A stretch of 12,238 nt of DNA. Origin: Rhizobium sp. GTDB taxonomy: Bacteria > Pseudomonadota > Alphaproteobacteria > Rhizobiales > Rhizobiaceae. The position numbers and the translations under genes are program-made. The DNA is taken from the NCBI GenBank assembly GCA_003501385.1, contig DNPN01000271.1:18115-30352 (forward strand), given 5' to 3'. Shown in pieces: positions 1-7,747 of this stretch. The notes beneath the pieces were generated by a model. The model did not search any database and was not told where the DNA came from. It worked only from the letters and a program-made list of their open reading frames with translations. How positions within the stretch are numbered: position 1 is the first letter of the stretch; each line of letters opens with the position of its first letter.

Positions 1-327
1 CAGCAACAGCGTGTGGCCATTGCCCGCGCCCTCGCCTTGCAGCCCAAAATCATGCTGTTTGATGAGCCGACCTCGGCGCTGGACCCGGAATTGACCGGCG
101 AAGTGCTCAACGTGATGCGGGATCTGGCCTCCGAGGGCATGACTATGGTGGTGGTCAGCCACGAGATTGGCTTCGCCGCCACGGTGGGCCAGCAGATCAG
201 CTTTCTCGATCAGGGAAAATTGCTGTTTACCGGTGCGCCATCCGATGTTTTCGCAAAACCGCGCCACCCAAGGTTGGAACAATTTCTTGACACCTATCTG
301 GATCGCGGCGCATCGATGCTGGCATGA
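1..327 (+). CDS. Polar amino-acid ABC transporter ATP-binding protein, C-terminal part (5' end outside window)
   Basis: This is the last 108 codons of a cytoplasmic ATPase subunit that powers a periplasmic-binding-protein-dependent amino-acid importer (GlnQ/HisP/ArtP type). The frame is open from base 1. It begins within the ABC signature tail (QQQRVAIARAL). The Walker B and D-loop stretch IMLFDEPTSALDPE follows, then the H-loop histidine in VVVSHE. Walker A and the Q-loop lie upstream of the window. The ending, which resembles 'F..P.H.R...FL', is typical of polar amino-acid ATPases. Its TGA stop overlaps the ATG of the hutC-type repressor by four bases (ATGA, 324-327), so the two are surely cotranscribed. 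That linkage makes histidine or urocanate a reasonable guess for the substrate. Nothing in this fragment proves specificity, and the permease and binding-protein genes are not visible. Confidence 0.93.
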   Translation, partial: QQQRVAIARALALQPKIMLFDEPTSALDPELTGEVLNVMRDLASEGMTMVVVSHEIGFAATVGQQISFLDQGKLLFTGAPSDVFAKPRHPRLEQFLDTYLDRGASMLA

Positions 328-1073
328 TGACAGACGAGATTGAGACAAGCAGCAAATCCCTGCACCAGCGCATTCTGGATGATATTGAGAGCAATATCCT
401 CTCAGGCCGCTGGCCGCCGGGCCATAAGATTCCCTCTGAACAGGTGCTGACGGAAGAGTATTCCTGCTCGCGCATGACGGTAAACAAGGTACTGACCCAG
501 CTTGCCCGCGCAGGCCTTGTACTGCGCAAGCGCAAGACCGGCAGCATTGTCATGCCGCAGAATTCGCAAAGCGCCATTCTGGAAATTTACGACATCAAGG
601 ATGAGGTCAATTCACTCGAAAAGACCTACCATCATGGCATTTTATCGCGGGTCATTCGCAATCCCACCAAGGCTGAATCTGACAACCTGTCTCTTGCCCC
701 GCGCCGCAAGCTGCTCTCCATCACCTGCCTGCATTATGCCGATGACAAGCCCTTTTGTCTGGAAGAACGCATTATCAATCTCGGCGTGGTGCCGCAGGCG
801 CTCGATGCCGATTTTGCTGATCTGGCTCCCGGCCCATGGCTGCTGGACCATATTCCATGGAACGCCGCCGAACACCGCATTGCCGCCGAAGCCGCCAATG
901 ATGCGGCGGCCAAAACTCTGGATATTGCCGCCAACACCCCGGTTCTGGTGGTGGAGCGCCAGACATGGCGGCTGGATGAAACCGTAACCCACGTGCGCCT
1001 GACCTATCCCGGTGCCAGCCACGCTGTCACTGCCCGTTTTACCCCATCGCAACGCATTATGACCCCTGCCTGA
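324..1073 (+). CDS. hutC: HutC, GntR-family histidine utilisation repressor
   Basis: This is a 249-residue transcriptional repressor of the HutC subfamily of GntR regulators, which in characterised species releases hut operators when bound to urocanate. Residues about 12-78 form the winged helix-turn-helix (LHQRILDDIESNIL, IPSEQVLTEEYSCSRMTVNKVL, then a GLV..R..TGS wing). Residues about 95-243 form the UTRA effector domain. Within it, 'SAILEIYDIKDEV', 'CLEERIINL' and the terminal 'VTHVRLTYPG' match what I recall of HutC rather than of other UTRA proteins. The start overlaps the ABC ATPase stop (ATGA). A second ATG at 327 is an equally possible start, and neither has a strong ribosome binding site, which suggests translational coupling. 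The complete hut pathway 3 kb away and a GTATATAC palindrome in the hutF/hutI promoter region support the assignment. The effector and targets are inferred from the family. Confidence 0.9.
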   Translation: MMTDEIETSSKSLHQRILDDIESNILSGRWPPGHKIPSEQVLTEEYSCSRMTVNKVLTQLARAGLVLRKRKTGSIVMPQNSQSAILEIYDIKDEVNSLEKTYHHGILSRVIRNPTKAESDNLSLAPRRKLLSITCLHYADDKPFCLEERIINLGVVPQALDADFADLAPGPWLLDHIPWNAAEHRIAAEAANDAAAKTLDIAANTPVLVVERQTWRLDETVTHVRLTYPGASHAVTARFTPSQRIMTPA

Positions 1074-1093
1074 TCAGAAAAGAAGAGATCGCC

Positions 1094-2455
1094 ATGGCCC
1101 GCACCGACACATTGAAACTTGGAACCTTCGTCTACACATTCGGTTTCAACCCAGCAGCGTGGCGGCACCCGGAGGCCGATGTGCAGGGGGCCAACAAGAT
1201 TGATCACCTGCTCAACGTTGCGAGAATCTCGGAAGCGGCGAAATTCGACTTCATGTTTTTGGCCGATTCGCCCGCCGCCGCCATTGGCGATGCCGATGCG
1301 CTGGCCCGCTCGCCCACCAAGATGAACAGGTTTGAGCCGCTGTCGCTGATTTCGGCGCTGTCCGTGCTGACGGAGAAGCTCGGCTTTGTCGCCACCGCCT
1401 CCACCAGCTATTACGAGCCCTATAACATTGCTCGCATTTTTGCCTCCATCGATCATCTCAGCGGTGGCCGCGCCTGCTGGAATGTGGTGACCTCCGACCA
1501 CGACGAGACGGGCTATAATTTCGGTTTTGAGGGCCTGCCACCCCATGCGGAGCGCTATGAGCGCGGCTCGGAATTTGTCGATGTGGTGTTTGGTCTGTGG
1601 GACAGTTTCGAGCCGGATGCACTGGTGCTGGACAAGGCAACCGGGCTTTACCACGACAAAGATAAGCTGCACACGCTGAACCACAAGGGCAAACATTTTC
1701 AGGTGCGCGGCCCGCTCAACATTGCAGCCTCCCCGCAAGGCCGCCCGGTGATTGCGCAAGCCGGCGGCTCGGAAGCGGGCATGGAACTGGCCGCCCGCAC
1801 CGCCGAAGTGGTCTTCAGCCTTGCCTCCAATCTGGAGCGCAACAAGGCCTTTGCCGACAATATCAAAGGCCGCATGGCCAAATATGGCCGCTCCACGAAT
1901 GATTTGAAGCTGATGCCCGGCTTGGTGGTCAATGTCGGTGAAACCAAAGCGGAAGCCCAAGCCAAGGTGGATTTCCTGATCGACAATCTGCACCCCGATG
2001 TGGGCCGCTGGATGCTGGGCGAATTTCTGGAAGCTGATCTTTCCGGCGTGGCGCTTGACCAGCCCTTCCCGCTGGAGCGCCTGCCCGCCGAGCCAAAAGG
2101 CTCGAAAGCCATGTTTGAATGGTTGCGCGATTTCATCATGGAAGGCCATACCGTTGGCGAGCTGATCCGCTTCTATGCCGAGAAAAGCACCGGCAATGGC
2201 ATCACCGGCACCCCCACCGAGATCGCCGATTTTATGGAAGAATGGTTCCAGGCCGGAGCCGCCGATGGCTTTATTCTGATGCTGCCCACCCTGCCCGCCA
2301 GCTTGAATGATTTCGTGCGACTGGTGCTGCCGGAATTGCGCAGGCGTGGGCTGTTCCGAGAGGAGTATGAGGGCAAGACGTTGCGGGAAAATTTGGGGTT
2401 GTCGATGCCGGTTAATCGCTATGCGGCAGCGCGGGATGGTGGGGACATCAAATAG
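1094..2455 (+). CDS. LLM-class FMN-dependent monooxygenase, NtaA/SnaA/DszA family
   Basis: This 453-residue protein has the usual length of the NtaA/SnaA/DszA family, the large component of two-component flavin monooxygenases that use reduced FMN supplied by a separate reductase. Family members oxidise varied substrates such as nitrilotriacetate, dibenzothiophene sulfone or pristinamycin IIB. The N-terminus (LKLGTFVYTFGFNPAAWRHP), 'FDFMFLADS', 'FEPLSLISALSVLTEKLGFVATASTSYYEPYNIARIFASIDHLSGGRACWNVVTS' in successive segments, 'RGPLNIAASPQGRPVIAQAG' and 'TGTPTEIADFMEEWF' are characteristic of this family. It starts 20 bases after hutC with a purine-rich AGAAGAGA at 1081-1088. It is therefore probably the last gene of the ABC-hutC transcription unit. 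No flavin reductase is visible in the window. The substrate is unknown. A role with an imidazole or amino-acid-derived compound is only suggested by position. Confidence 0.9.
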   Translation: MARTDTLKLGTFVYTFGFNPAAWRHPEADVQGANKIDHLLNVARISEAAKFDFMFLADSPAAAIGDADALARSPTKMNRFEPLSLISALSVLTEKLGFVATASTSYYEPYNIARIFASIDHLSGGRACWNVVTSDHDETGYNFGFEGLPPHAERYERGSEFVDVVFGLWDSFEPDALVLDKATGLYHDKDKLHTLNHKGKHFQVRGPLNIAASPQGRPVIAQAGGSEAGMELAARTAEVVFSLASNLERNKAFADNIKGRMAKYGRSTNDLKLMPGLVVNVGETKAEAQAKVDFLIDNLHPDVGRWMLGEFLEADLSGVALDQPFPLERLPAEPKGSKAMFEWLRDFIMEGHTVGELIRFYAEKSTGNGITGTPTEIADFMEEWFQAGAADGFILMLPTLPASLNDFVRLVLPELRRRGLFREEYEGKTLRENLGLSMPVNRYAAARDGGDIK

Positions 2456-2470
2456 ACCTGAGCGAGGTCG

Positions 2471-2514
2471 CCCCCTCATCCCCCTGCCGGGACCTTCTCC
2501 CCGCTGGGGAGAAG
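2471..2514 (+). repeat. Rhizobial-type palindromic intergenic repeat, copy 1, with internal hairpin
   Basis: The unit begins CCCCCTCATCCCCCTGCCGG and ends in a perfect 9-bp inverted repeat, CTTCTCCCC (2494-2502), loop GCT, GGGGAGAAG (2506-2514). A near-identical copy lies in opposite orientation at 2604-2647. From memory, repeats of this 'CCCTCATCC...CTTCTCCCC' type are abundant between genes of Rhizobium and Agrobacterium, in the manner of RIME elements. That family assignment needs a search. As RNA the hairpin could stop transcription of the upstream monooxygenase gene or protect its mRNA 3' end. There is no adjacent U tract of the standard kind. Confidence 0.75.
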
Positions 2515-2603
2515 AGCGAAGATCACGATCTTGAATTCATACAAAAATCGGCATCCACATAGGCTGTCTTTGGCTTTATACAATGACATCTGCTCCACGA
2601 GTT

Positions 2604-2647
2604 CTTCTCCCCATCGGGGAGAAGGTGGCGGCAGCCGGATGAGGGGG
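2604..2647 (-). repeat. Rhizobial-type palindromic intergenic repeat, copy 2, inverted
   Basis: Read on the - strand, this matches copy 1 closely: CCCCCTCATCCGGCTGCCGC..., followed by the same 9-bp hairpin with a different loop (CTTCTCCCC 2604-2612, loop ATC, GGGGAGAAG 2616-2624). Both arms of the hairpin are conserved while the loops differ, which fits selection or a shared origin for the palindrome. It lies 36 bases past the hutF stop, so transcripts of hutF would run into it. Confidence 0.75.
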
Positions 2648-2682
2648 TGGCGAAGCCAAGTTGTTCGGCGACAAAATTGACC

Positions 2683-4032
2683 TCAAAACGCCGCCATCAA
2701 ATCTCGCATAACCCCCGCAAACCGTGCTGTGACCCTCTCCCGCGCCTTATGCAGCCCGGCCTCCACCTGCTTGATGCCACCGACCCAGACACAGTCCACA
2801 GCAGCGCCATTGGCAAAGATAAAGCTGTCCAAAATCTGATCCCCACTCAAACCGAGATCATGCTGCGGCTTGAGGCTGACAACATCGGCAGGCTTGCCGA
2901 CCACCAAACCAGTCTGCGCCATCAAAGCCGTAGCGCCACCCGCCACGGCACCATCAAACACATACCGACCTGTCGATCCACCCGGCACCGCCATGACGTT
3001 ACGGGCGCGGTGGCTAAGGCGTTGCGAATATTCCAGCTGGCGCAGCTCATCGGCAAGACCAATCAGGATGTTGGAATCGGAGCCAACCCCAAAGCGCCCG
3101 CCCTGCTCCAAAAACACCGATGCGTTAAACGTACCATCACCCAGATTGGCCTCGGTGATCGGGCAAAGACCGGCAATGGCACCGCTCTTTGCCATCCGTA
3201 CCGTCTCATCCTCGGTCATATGGGTGCCATGAATCAGGCACCAACGCTGGGTGAGATCGGCATTGTCCAGCAACCACTCAACCGGGCGCTTTCCAGACCA
3301 CGCCACACAATCTTCCACTTCCTTCACCTGCTCGGCCACATGAATATGGATGGGGCCATCGAAGGGAAGCTGTTGCAGGGCGGATAGTTCTTCCGGTGTC
3401 ACGGCCCGCAGACTATGCGGCGCAATGCCTGTAACGCTACCGGGCAAACGTGAGGCCGCTTTTTTCGCCCCGTCCAATAGCTCCGCAAAACCATCGAGAT
3501 CATTGATAAACCTACGCTGGCCGTCATTGGGCGCGAGACCGCCAAAGCCAGAATGGGCATAAAACACGGGCAGGAGTGTGAGGCCAATTCCAGTCTCATC
3601 GCTTGCCGCCACAATGCGCTCCGCCATTTCGGCGCGGTTATTGTAAGGGCTGCCATCGCGGTCATGGTGGAGATAGTGAAACTCCCCCACTCGGCCAAAG
3701 CCTGCTTCCAGCATTTCCACATAAAGCTGGGCGGCAATGGCCTGCATTTGCTCCGGACTCATGGTCAGGGCAAAGCGATACATCACCGTGCGCCAGCTCC
3801 AAAAACTGTCACTGTCAGGCCCGCGCAGCTCTGCCAAGCCTGCCATGCCACGCTGAAAGGCATGGCTGTGCAGATTGGCAATGGTGGGTAGCACAATCTC
3901 ATGCCGCTCATCGCCCGCTTGCGCCTCAACGCCGTGCTCAATGGCGGAAATAGAGCGGTCTTTCAGCGTCAGCCGCACATCCTTGGCCCAACCATCTGGC
4001 AGCAGCGCCTGTTTTGCGTGGAGTATCGTCAT
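2683..4032 (-). CDS. hutF: Formimidoylglutamate deiminase (HutF)
   Basis: This cytoplasmic amidohydrolase (449 residues) converts N-formimidoyl-L-glutamate to N-formyl-L-glutamate plus ammonia, the fourth step of the five-step histidine pathway. The metal-binding HxH lies in 'LPTIANLHSHAFQRG' (His55 and His57). It is followed by 'FHYLHHDRDGSPY', the 'HIHVAEQVKEVEDC' segment, 'WCLIHGTHMT' and the C-terminal 'FGVGSDSNILIGLADELRQLEYSQRL', which holds the metal-ligand aspartate. All are typical of HutF. The frame stays open to an ATG at 4125. I prefer the ATG at 4032, because AGGGGAAGG lies just upstream of it and the protein then begins MTILHAKQALLPDGW, the expected N-terminus. It is transcribed divergently from hutI and its product is the substrate of HutG. 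Confidence 0.95.
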   Translation of the reverse strand: MTILHAKQALLPDGWAKDVRLTLKDRSISAIEHGVEAQAGDERHEIVLPTIANLHSHAFQRGMAGLAELRGPDSDSFWSWRTVMYRFALTMSPEQMQAIAAQLYVEMLEAGFGRVGEFHYLHHDRDGSPYNNRAEMAERIVAASDETGIGLTLLPVFYAHSGFGGLAPNDGQRRFINDLDGFAELLDGAKKAASRLPGSVTGIAPHSLRAVTPEELSALQQLPFDGPIHIHVAEQVKEVEDCVAWSGKRPVEWLLDNADLTQRWCLIHGTHMTEDETVRMAKSGAIAGLCPITEANLGDGTFNASVFLEQGGRFGVGSDSNILIGLADELRQLEYSQRLSHRARNVMAVPGGSTGRYVFDGAVAGGATALMAQTGLVVGKPADVVSLKPQHDLGLSGDQILDSFIFANGAAVDCVWVGGIKQVEAGLHKARERVTARFAGVMRDLMAAF

Positions 4033-4157
4033 GCCTTCCCCTCTCATTTTCTGGCTTGCGCCTTTTTCCGTCTTGCACATGGGCTCATTAAGTATATACA
4101 TAATAGGAAAATCGGTGAGGCGCAATGCAGCCTAAGCCGCAATAACAAGGGATCAGC
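4033..4157. promoter_or_regulatory. hutF/hutI divergent promoter region
   Basis: These 125 bases lie between the start codons of hutF (-) and hutI (+), so they must contain or carry at least one hut promoter. The centre is A+T-rich and contains the GTATATAC palindrome. A possible hutI promoter reads TTGCAC (4073-4078), 18 bases, then TACATA (4097-4102), with the -10 overlapping the palindrome. On the other strand, TATACT (4091-4096) could be the -10 for hutF, but I find no good -35 for it. The hutI ribosome binding site AAGGGA is at 4147-4152. The promoter boxes are tentative. Confidence 0.6.
4088..4103. promoter_or_regulatory. Candidate HutC operator (GTATATAC palindrome)
   Basis: TTAAGTATATACATAA is a 16-base palindrome with a single mismatched pair, centred on a perfect GTATATAC (4092-4099). 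The core fits GTnTAnAC, the general operator pattern described for the HutC subfamily of GntR repressors. It lies between divergent hutF and hutI and overlaps candidate -10 elements of both strands, so one bound repressor dimer could block both. I found no other GTATATAC in the window. Binding is inferred. Confidence 0.65.
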
Positions 4158-5378
4158 ATGACATATCGGGATCGCATTTTCACCAATGCGCGGTTGGCAA
4201 CGCTCAATCCGCATCTCTCAGGCCTCGGCATTATCGAAGATGCCGCGCTGATGGTGCGCGGTGGGCAGATTGTCTACGCAGGCCCAATGGCTGAACTGCC
4301 AATCAGCCTGCTGAACGCTGCCGAAGTCACCGATTGCGAGGGGCGCTGGATCACCCCCGGTCTGGTGGATTGCCACACCCATCTGGTGCATGCAGGCAAC
4401 CGCGCCCATGAATTTGAAATGCGGCTGGCGGGTTCCAGCTACGAAGAAATTGCCCGTGCTGGCGGTGGCATTGTCTCTTCCGTATCCAAGGTGCGTGCCG
4501 CCAGCGAAGCGGATTTGCTGCGAGAAACCCTGCCGCGTCTGGATGCGCTGATCACGGAAGGCGTCACCACCATCGAGGTGAAATCCGGCTATGGGCTGAC
4601 GGTGGACGATGAGTTGAAAATGCTGCGGGCTGCCCGGAAACTGAGCGATGCACGCGCCGTTTCCATCACCACCACCTATCTCGGTGCCCATGCCACCCCC
4701 GTAGAGTATAAGGGCCGCAATGGTGATTTTATCCGCGAGGTGGTGCTTCCCGGTTTGACTGCGGCCCATGCAGAGCAGCTTGTTGATGCCGTGGACGGAT
4801 TTTGCGAGGGCATTGCCTTTTCACCCGATGAGATGTGCGTGGTGTTTGATGCGGCACAGGCTTTGGGCCTGCCGGTAAAACTGCATGCTGATCAACTTTC
4901 CAATCTATCCGGTGCGGCGCTTGCCGCAGACTATGGCGCACTGTCTGCCGATCATCTGGAATATACCGATGCCGCAGGGGCGAAAGCCATGGCGGAAGCA
5001 GGCACGGTGGCGGTGCTGCTGCCCGGGGCCTTTTACTTTATCCGTGAGACGAAAAAGCCGCCTGTCGATCTCTTCCGCCAGCACGGCACCAAAATGGCGC
5101 TGGCCACCGACAACAACCCCGGCACCTCGCCGCTCACCTCGCTGCTGCTGACTATGAATATGGGCGCAACCCTGTTTGGCATGACGGTGGAAGAGTGCAT
5201 AGCGGGCGTGACCCGCGAGGCCGCCCGTGCATTGGGTCGGCTTGATGACATTGGCACGCTGGAGGCCGGAAAATCGGCTGATCTTGCCATCTGGGATATT
5301 TCTGAACTGTCCGAGCTTGTCTACCGCATGGGCTTTAACCCGCTTTATGCGCGGGTATGGCGCGGTCAAGACACATAA
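4158..5378 (+). CDS. hutI: Imidazolonepropionase (HutI)
   Basis: This 406-residue cytoplasmic amidohydrolase catalyses the third step of histidine degradation, hydrolysis of 4-imidazolone-5-propionate to N-formimidoylglutamate. The metal site is visible as HxH in 'GLVDCHTHLVHAGNR' (His73 and His75), the histidine of 'KLHADQLSN' (His243) and the aspartate of 'ALATDNNPGTSP' (Asp318). 'GGGIVSSV', 'EVKSGYGL' and 'TYLGAHATP' are further hallmarks of HutI. The length is normal. The start has AAGGGA five bases upstream. It is the first gene of the hutIHGUD operon, 15 bases ahead of hutH, and faces hutF across a region holding a candidate HutC operator. Confidence 0.97.
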   Translation: MTYRDRIFTNARLATLNPHLSGLGIIEDAALMVRGGQIVYAGPMAELPISLLNAAEVTDCEGRWITPGLVDCHTHLVHAGNRAHEFEMRLAGSSYEEIARAGGGIVSSVSKVRAASEADLLRETLPRLDALITEGVTTIEVKSGYGLTVDDELKMLRAARKLSDARAVSITTTYLGAHATPVEYKGRNGDFIREVVLPGLTAAHAEQLVDAVDGFCEGIAFSPDEMCVVFDAAQALGLPVKLHADQLSNLSGAALAADYGALSADHLEYTDAAGAKAMAEAGTVAVLLPGAFYFIRETKKPPVDLFRQHGTKMALATDNNPGTSPLTSLLLTMNMGATLFGMTVEECIAGVTREAARALGRLDDIGTLEAGKSADLAIWDISELSELVYRMGFNPLYARVWRGQDT

Positions 5379-5393
5379 CAACAAGGGGCCATT

Positions 5394-6932
5394 ATGACCA
5401 TTACCCTTCACCCCGGCTCCGTGCCGCTGGCCGATCTGGCGAAAATCTACTGGCATGGTGAACCTGCCGTGCTGGATCGCAGCTTTGATGCAGGCATTGA
5501 GCGGGCCGCCGCCCGGATTGCTGCCATTGCTGCGGGCAATGAGCCGGTTTACGGCGTCAACACCGGCTTTGGCAAACTGGCCTCCATCAAGATTGATGCA
5601 GCCGATACCGCCACGCTTCAGCGCAATCTCATTCTCTCCCATTGCTGTGGTGTGGGTGCGCCGCTGGCTGAGAATATTGTGCGGCTGATCCTGTCGCTCA
5701 AGCTGATCTCGCTGGGCCGTGGTGCTTCCGGCGTACGGCTGGAACTGGTGCGGTTGCTTGAGGCCATGCTGGAAAAAGGCGTTATTCCGCTGATCCCGGA
5801 AAAGGGGTCTGTCGGAGCCTCTGGCGATCTAGCCCCACTGGCCCATATGGCGGCAGTGATGATGGGGGAGGCAGAAGCTTTCTATCAGGGCGAAAAACTG
5901 CCGGGCAAGGTGGCGCTGGAACGGGCGGGCCTCAGCCCGGTGATTTTGGCCGCCAAGGAAGGCCTGGCACTGATCAATGGAACACAGGCCTCCACCGCTT
6001 TGGCTTTGGCAGGCCTTTTCCGCGCCCATCGTGCCGCTCAAGCCGCACTCATCACGGGCGCGATGTCTACGGATGCCGCCATGGGTTCCTCGGCTCCGTT
6101 TACGGCCGATATTCACACCCTTCGCGGCCATAAGGGCCAGATTGATACGGCTGCCAGCTTGCGCGCCCTGCTGGAAGGCTCGGTGATCCGCCAAAGCCAT
6201 CTGGATGGTGACGAGCGCGTGCAAGACCCCTATTGCATCCGCTGCCAGCCGCAGGTGGATGGAGCCTGCCTCGATCTGTTGCGGATGACAGCCCGCACGC
6301 TGGAAATCGAAGCCAATGCGGTGACCGATAATCCGCTGGTGCTCTCGGATGATAGTGTGGTGTCGGGCGGTAATTTCCATGCCGAGCCGGTAGCCTTTGC
6401 TGCCGACCAGATTGCCATTGCCGTGTGCGAAATCGGAGCCATTGCCCAGCGGCGTATTGCGCTTTTGGTGGACCCGGCCCTGTCTTATGGCTTGCCTGCG
6501 TTTTTGGCGAAAAAGCCGGGCCTCAATTCCGGCTTGATGATTGCCGAAGTCACCTCTGCTGCGCTGATGAGCGAAAACAAGCAGATGGCCCATCCGGCCT
6601 CCGTCGATTCAACACCTACGTCTGCCAATCAGGAGGACCATGTTTCCATGGCTTGCCACGGTGCGCGGCGTCTGTTGCAAATGACCGAAAACCTGTTTGC
6701 CATCATTGGCATTGAGGCTTTGACCGCCGCCCAAGGCGTAGAGTTTCGCAGCCCCCTGACCACCAGCCCGGAGCTGCAAAAGGCGATTGATACCTTACGG
6801 GCCGTTGTGCCGACGCTGGAAGAAGATCGGTTTATGGCACCGGATTTGGCGGCAGCCAGTGCGCTGGTGGCCAATGGGGCTTTGGTGGACAGTGTTTCGG
6901 ATGGGATTTTGCCGGGGTTGGAGGGTTTTTAA
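5394..6932 (+). CDS. hutH: Histidine ammonia-lyase (HutH)
   Basis: HutH (512 residues) eliminates ammonia from L-histidine to give urocanate, the committed first step and the source of the inducer. The Ala-Ser-Gly triad that cyclises autocatalytically into the MIO prosthetic group is at 142-144 in 'GSVGASGDLAPLAH'. Counted from this start, Tyr53, His83, Asn195, Tyr280 and Arg283 fall at the same numbers as the active-site residues reported for the Pseudomonas putida enzyme, so the start and the catalytic centre both look intact. The strong ribosome binding site AAGGGG is at 5383-5388. Its TAA stop directly abuts the hutG ATG, and GGAGGG near its end (6920-6925) serves hutG. Confidence 0.98.
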   Translation: MTITLHPGSVPLADLAKIYWHGEPAVLDRSFDAGIERAAARIAAIAAGNEPVYGVNTGFGKLASIKIDAADTATLQRNLILSHCCGVGAPLAENIVRLILSLKLISLGRGASGVRLELVRLLEAMLEKGVIPLIPEKGSVGASGDLAPLAHMAAVMMGEAEAFYQGEKLPGKVALERAGLSPVILAAKEGLALINGTQASTALALAGLFRAHRAAQAALITGAMSTDAAMGSSAPFTADIHTLRGHKGQIDTAASLRALLEGSVIRQSHLDGDERVQDPYCIRCQPQVDGACLDLLRMTARTLEIEANAVTDNPLVLSDDSVVSGGNFHAEPVAFAADQIAIAVCEIGAIAQRRIALLVDPALSYGLPAFLAKKPGLNSGLMIAEVTSAALMSENKQMAHPASVDSTPTSANQEDHVSMACHGARRLLQMTENLFAIIGIEALTAAQGVEFRSPLTTSPELQKAIDTLRAVVPTLEEDRFMAPDLAAASALVANGALVDSVSDGILPGLEGF

Positions 6933-7745
6933 ATGTCCAACATCTTCGAAATCGCCCAAGGTACCTCCCCCGTCATCCTCGCCTTCCCGCACACGGGAAC
7001 CGATGTGCCGCCCGCCATCTGGGACCGCCTCAACGACAACGGCAAATTGCTGGCCGATACCGATTGGCATATTCACCATCTGTACAAAGACCTGCTGCCA
7101 AACGTCACCACGCTTCGCGCCACGTTCCATCGCTATGTCATTGACGCCAATCGTGACCCGGCGGGAGTCAGTCTCTATCCCGGGCAAAACACCACGGGCC
7201 TGATCCCCGACACGGATTTTGACGGCAAGGCGATCTGGACCGAGGGACAAGAACCGACTGAGGCGGATATTGCTGCGCGTCTGGCTGCGTTTCACGCGCC
7301 CTATCACGCCGCTCTTTTGGCAGAGATCGAGCGGGTAAAAGCCATTCACGGCGTAGCCGTGCTCTACGATTGCCACTCCATCCGCGCCAACATCCCCTTT
7401 CTGTTTGAAGGGCGCTTGCCGGATTTCAACATCGGCACCGACATGGGCCGCACCTGCGATGCCGCCATTGAAGCGGCGACGGTGAAGATTGCCGCAACGG
7501 CGGAAGGTTACACCTCCATTCTCAATGGCCGATTCAAAGGCGGCTGGACCACGCGCCATTATGGCAAGCCAGACACCAGCATTCACGCCATTCAGATGGA
7601 GCTGGCGCAAGCCTCGCACCTTGCCACCGAAGCTCCGCCCTTTGCCTATGATGCAGAGAAGGCAGGCCGCTTGCGCATACATCTCAAAGCCATTCTGGAG
7701 CGGATCGAACAGATTGCGTTTCAACTGAAACAAAAGGGGGAATGA
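6933..7745 (+). CDS. hutG: N-formylglutamate deformylase (HutG)
   Basis: HutG (270 residues) hydrolyses N-formyl-L-glutamate to L-glutamate and formate, the last step of the pathway that runs through HutF. The N-terminal 'VILAFPHTGTDVPPAIW', the central 'VLYDCHSIRANIPFLFEGRLPDFNIGT' with its probable metal ligands, and 'GRFKGGWTTRHYGKP' are typical of the HutG amidohydrolase family. This is distinct from the arginase-like formimidoylglutamase also sometimes called HutG. The ATG follows the hutH stop with no gap, and GGAGGG seven bases upstream decides the start. The TGA stop overlaps an ATG of hutU (ATGA, 7742-7745). With hutF present, the substrate assignment is well supported. Confidence 0.95.
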   Translation: MSNIFEIAQGTSPVILAFPHTGTDVPPAIWDRLNDNGKLLADTDWHIHHLYKDLLPNVTTLRATFHRYVIDANRDPAGVSLYPGQNTTGLIPDTDFDGKAIWTEGQEPTEADIAARLAAFHAPYHAALLAEIERVKAIHGVAVLYDCHSIRANIPFLFEGRLPDFNIGTDMGRTCDAAIEAATVKIAATAEGYTSILNGRFKGGWTTRHYGKPDTSIHAIQMELAQASHLATEAPPFAYDAEKAGRLRIHLKAILERIEQIAFQLKQKGE

Positions 7746-7747
7746 TC

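Larger units (their letters stand above)
2456..2682. other. Convergent intergenic region between the monooxygenase gene and hutF
   Basis: These 227 bases separate two genes whose 3' ends face each other. I see no credible coding region, tRNA or promoter. The region is dominated by two inverted copies of a palindromic repeat (2471-2514 and 2604-2647) flanking an A+T-richer spacer of about 89 bases. The spacer contains a small perfect inverted repeat, AAGATC-AC-GATCTT, at 2519-2532. The whole block could act as a bidirectional terminator. Confidence 0.75.

Noticed and set aside
1004..2479. A 491-codon open frame on the - strand opposite the flavin monooxygenase
   Set aside because: It lies wholly antisense to a gene with clear family motifs. 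Its translation is rich in His, Gln and Gly, with no recognisable domain, as expected for a shadow frame in G+C-biased coding DNA.
2647..3387. A 246-codon open frame on the + strand opposite the 3' half of hutF
   Set aside because: It starts within the intergenic repeat region and runs antisense to hutF, with no domain resemblance.
4033..4125. N-terminal extension of HutF to the upstream ATG at 4125
   Set aside because: The extension (beginning MRLTDFPIMYIL) is not expected in the family, covers the promoter and operator region, and ignores the good AGGGGAAGG site before the ATG at 4032.
5829..6593. A 254-codon open frame on the - strand opposite hutH, and a similar one at 4905-5642
   Set aside because: Both overlap catalytically intact genes and have compositions typical of shadow frames.
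6795..7733. A 312-codon open frame on the - strand opposite hutH/hutG
   Set aside because: It is antisense to two well-supported hut genes, with no domain and no promoter or ribosome binding site of its own. It is a codon-bias shadow.
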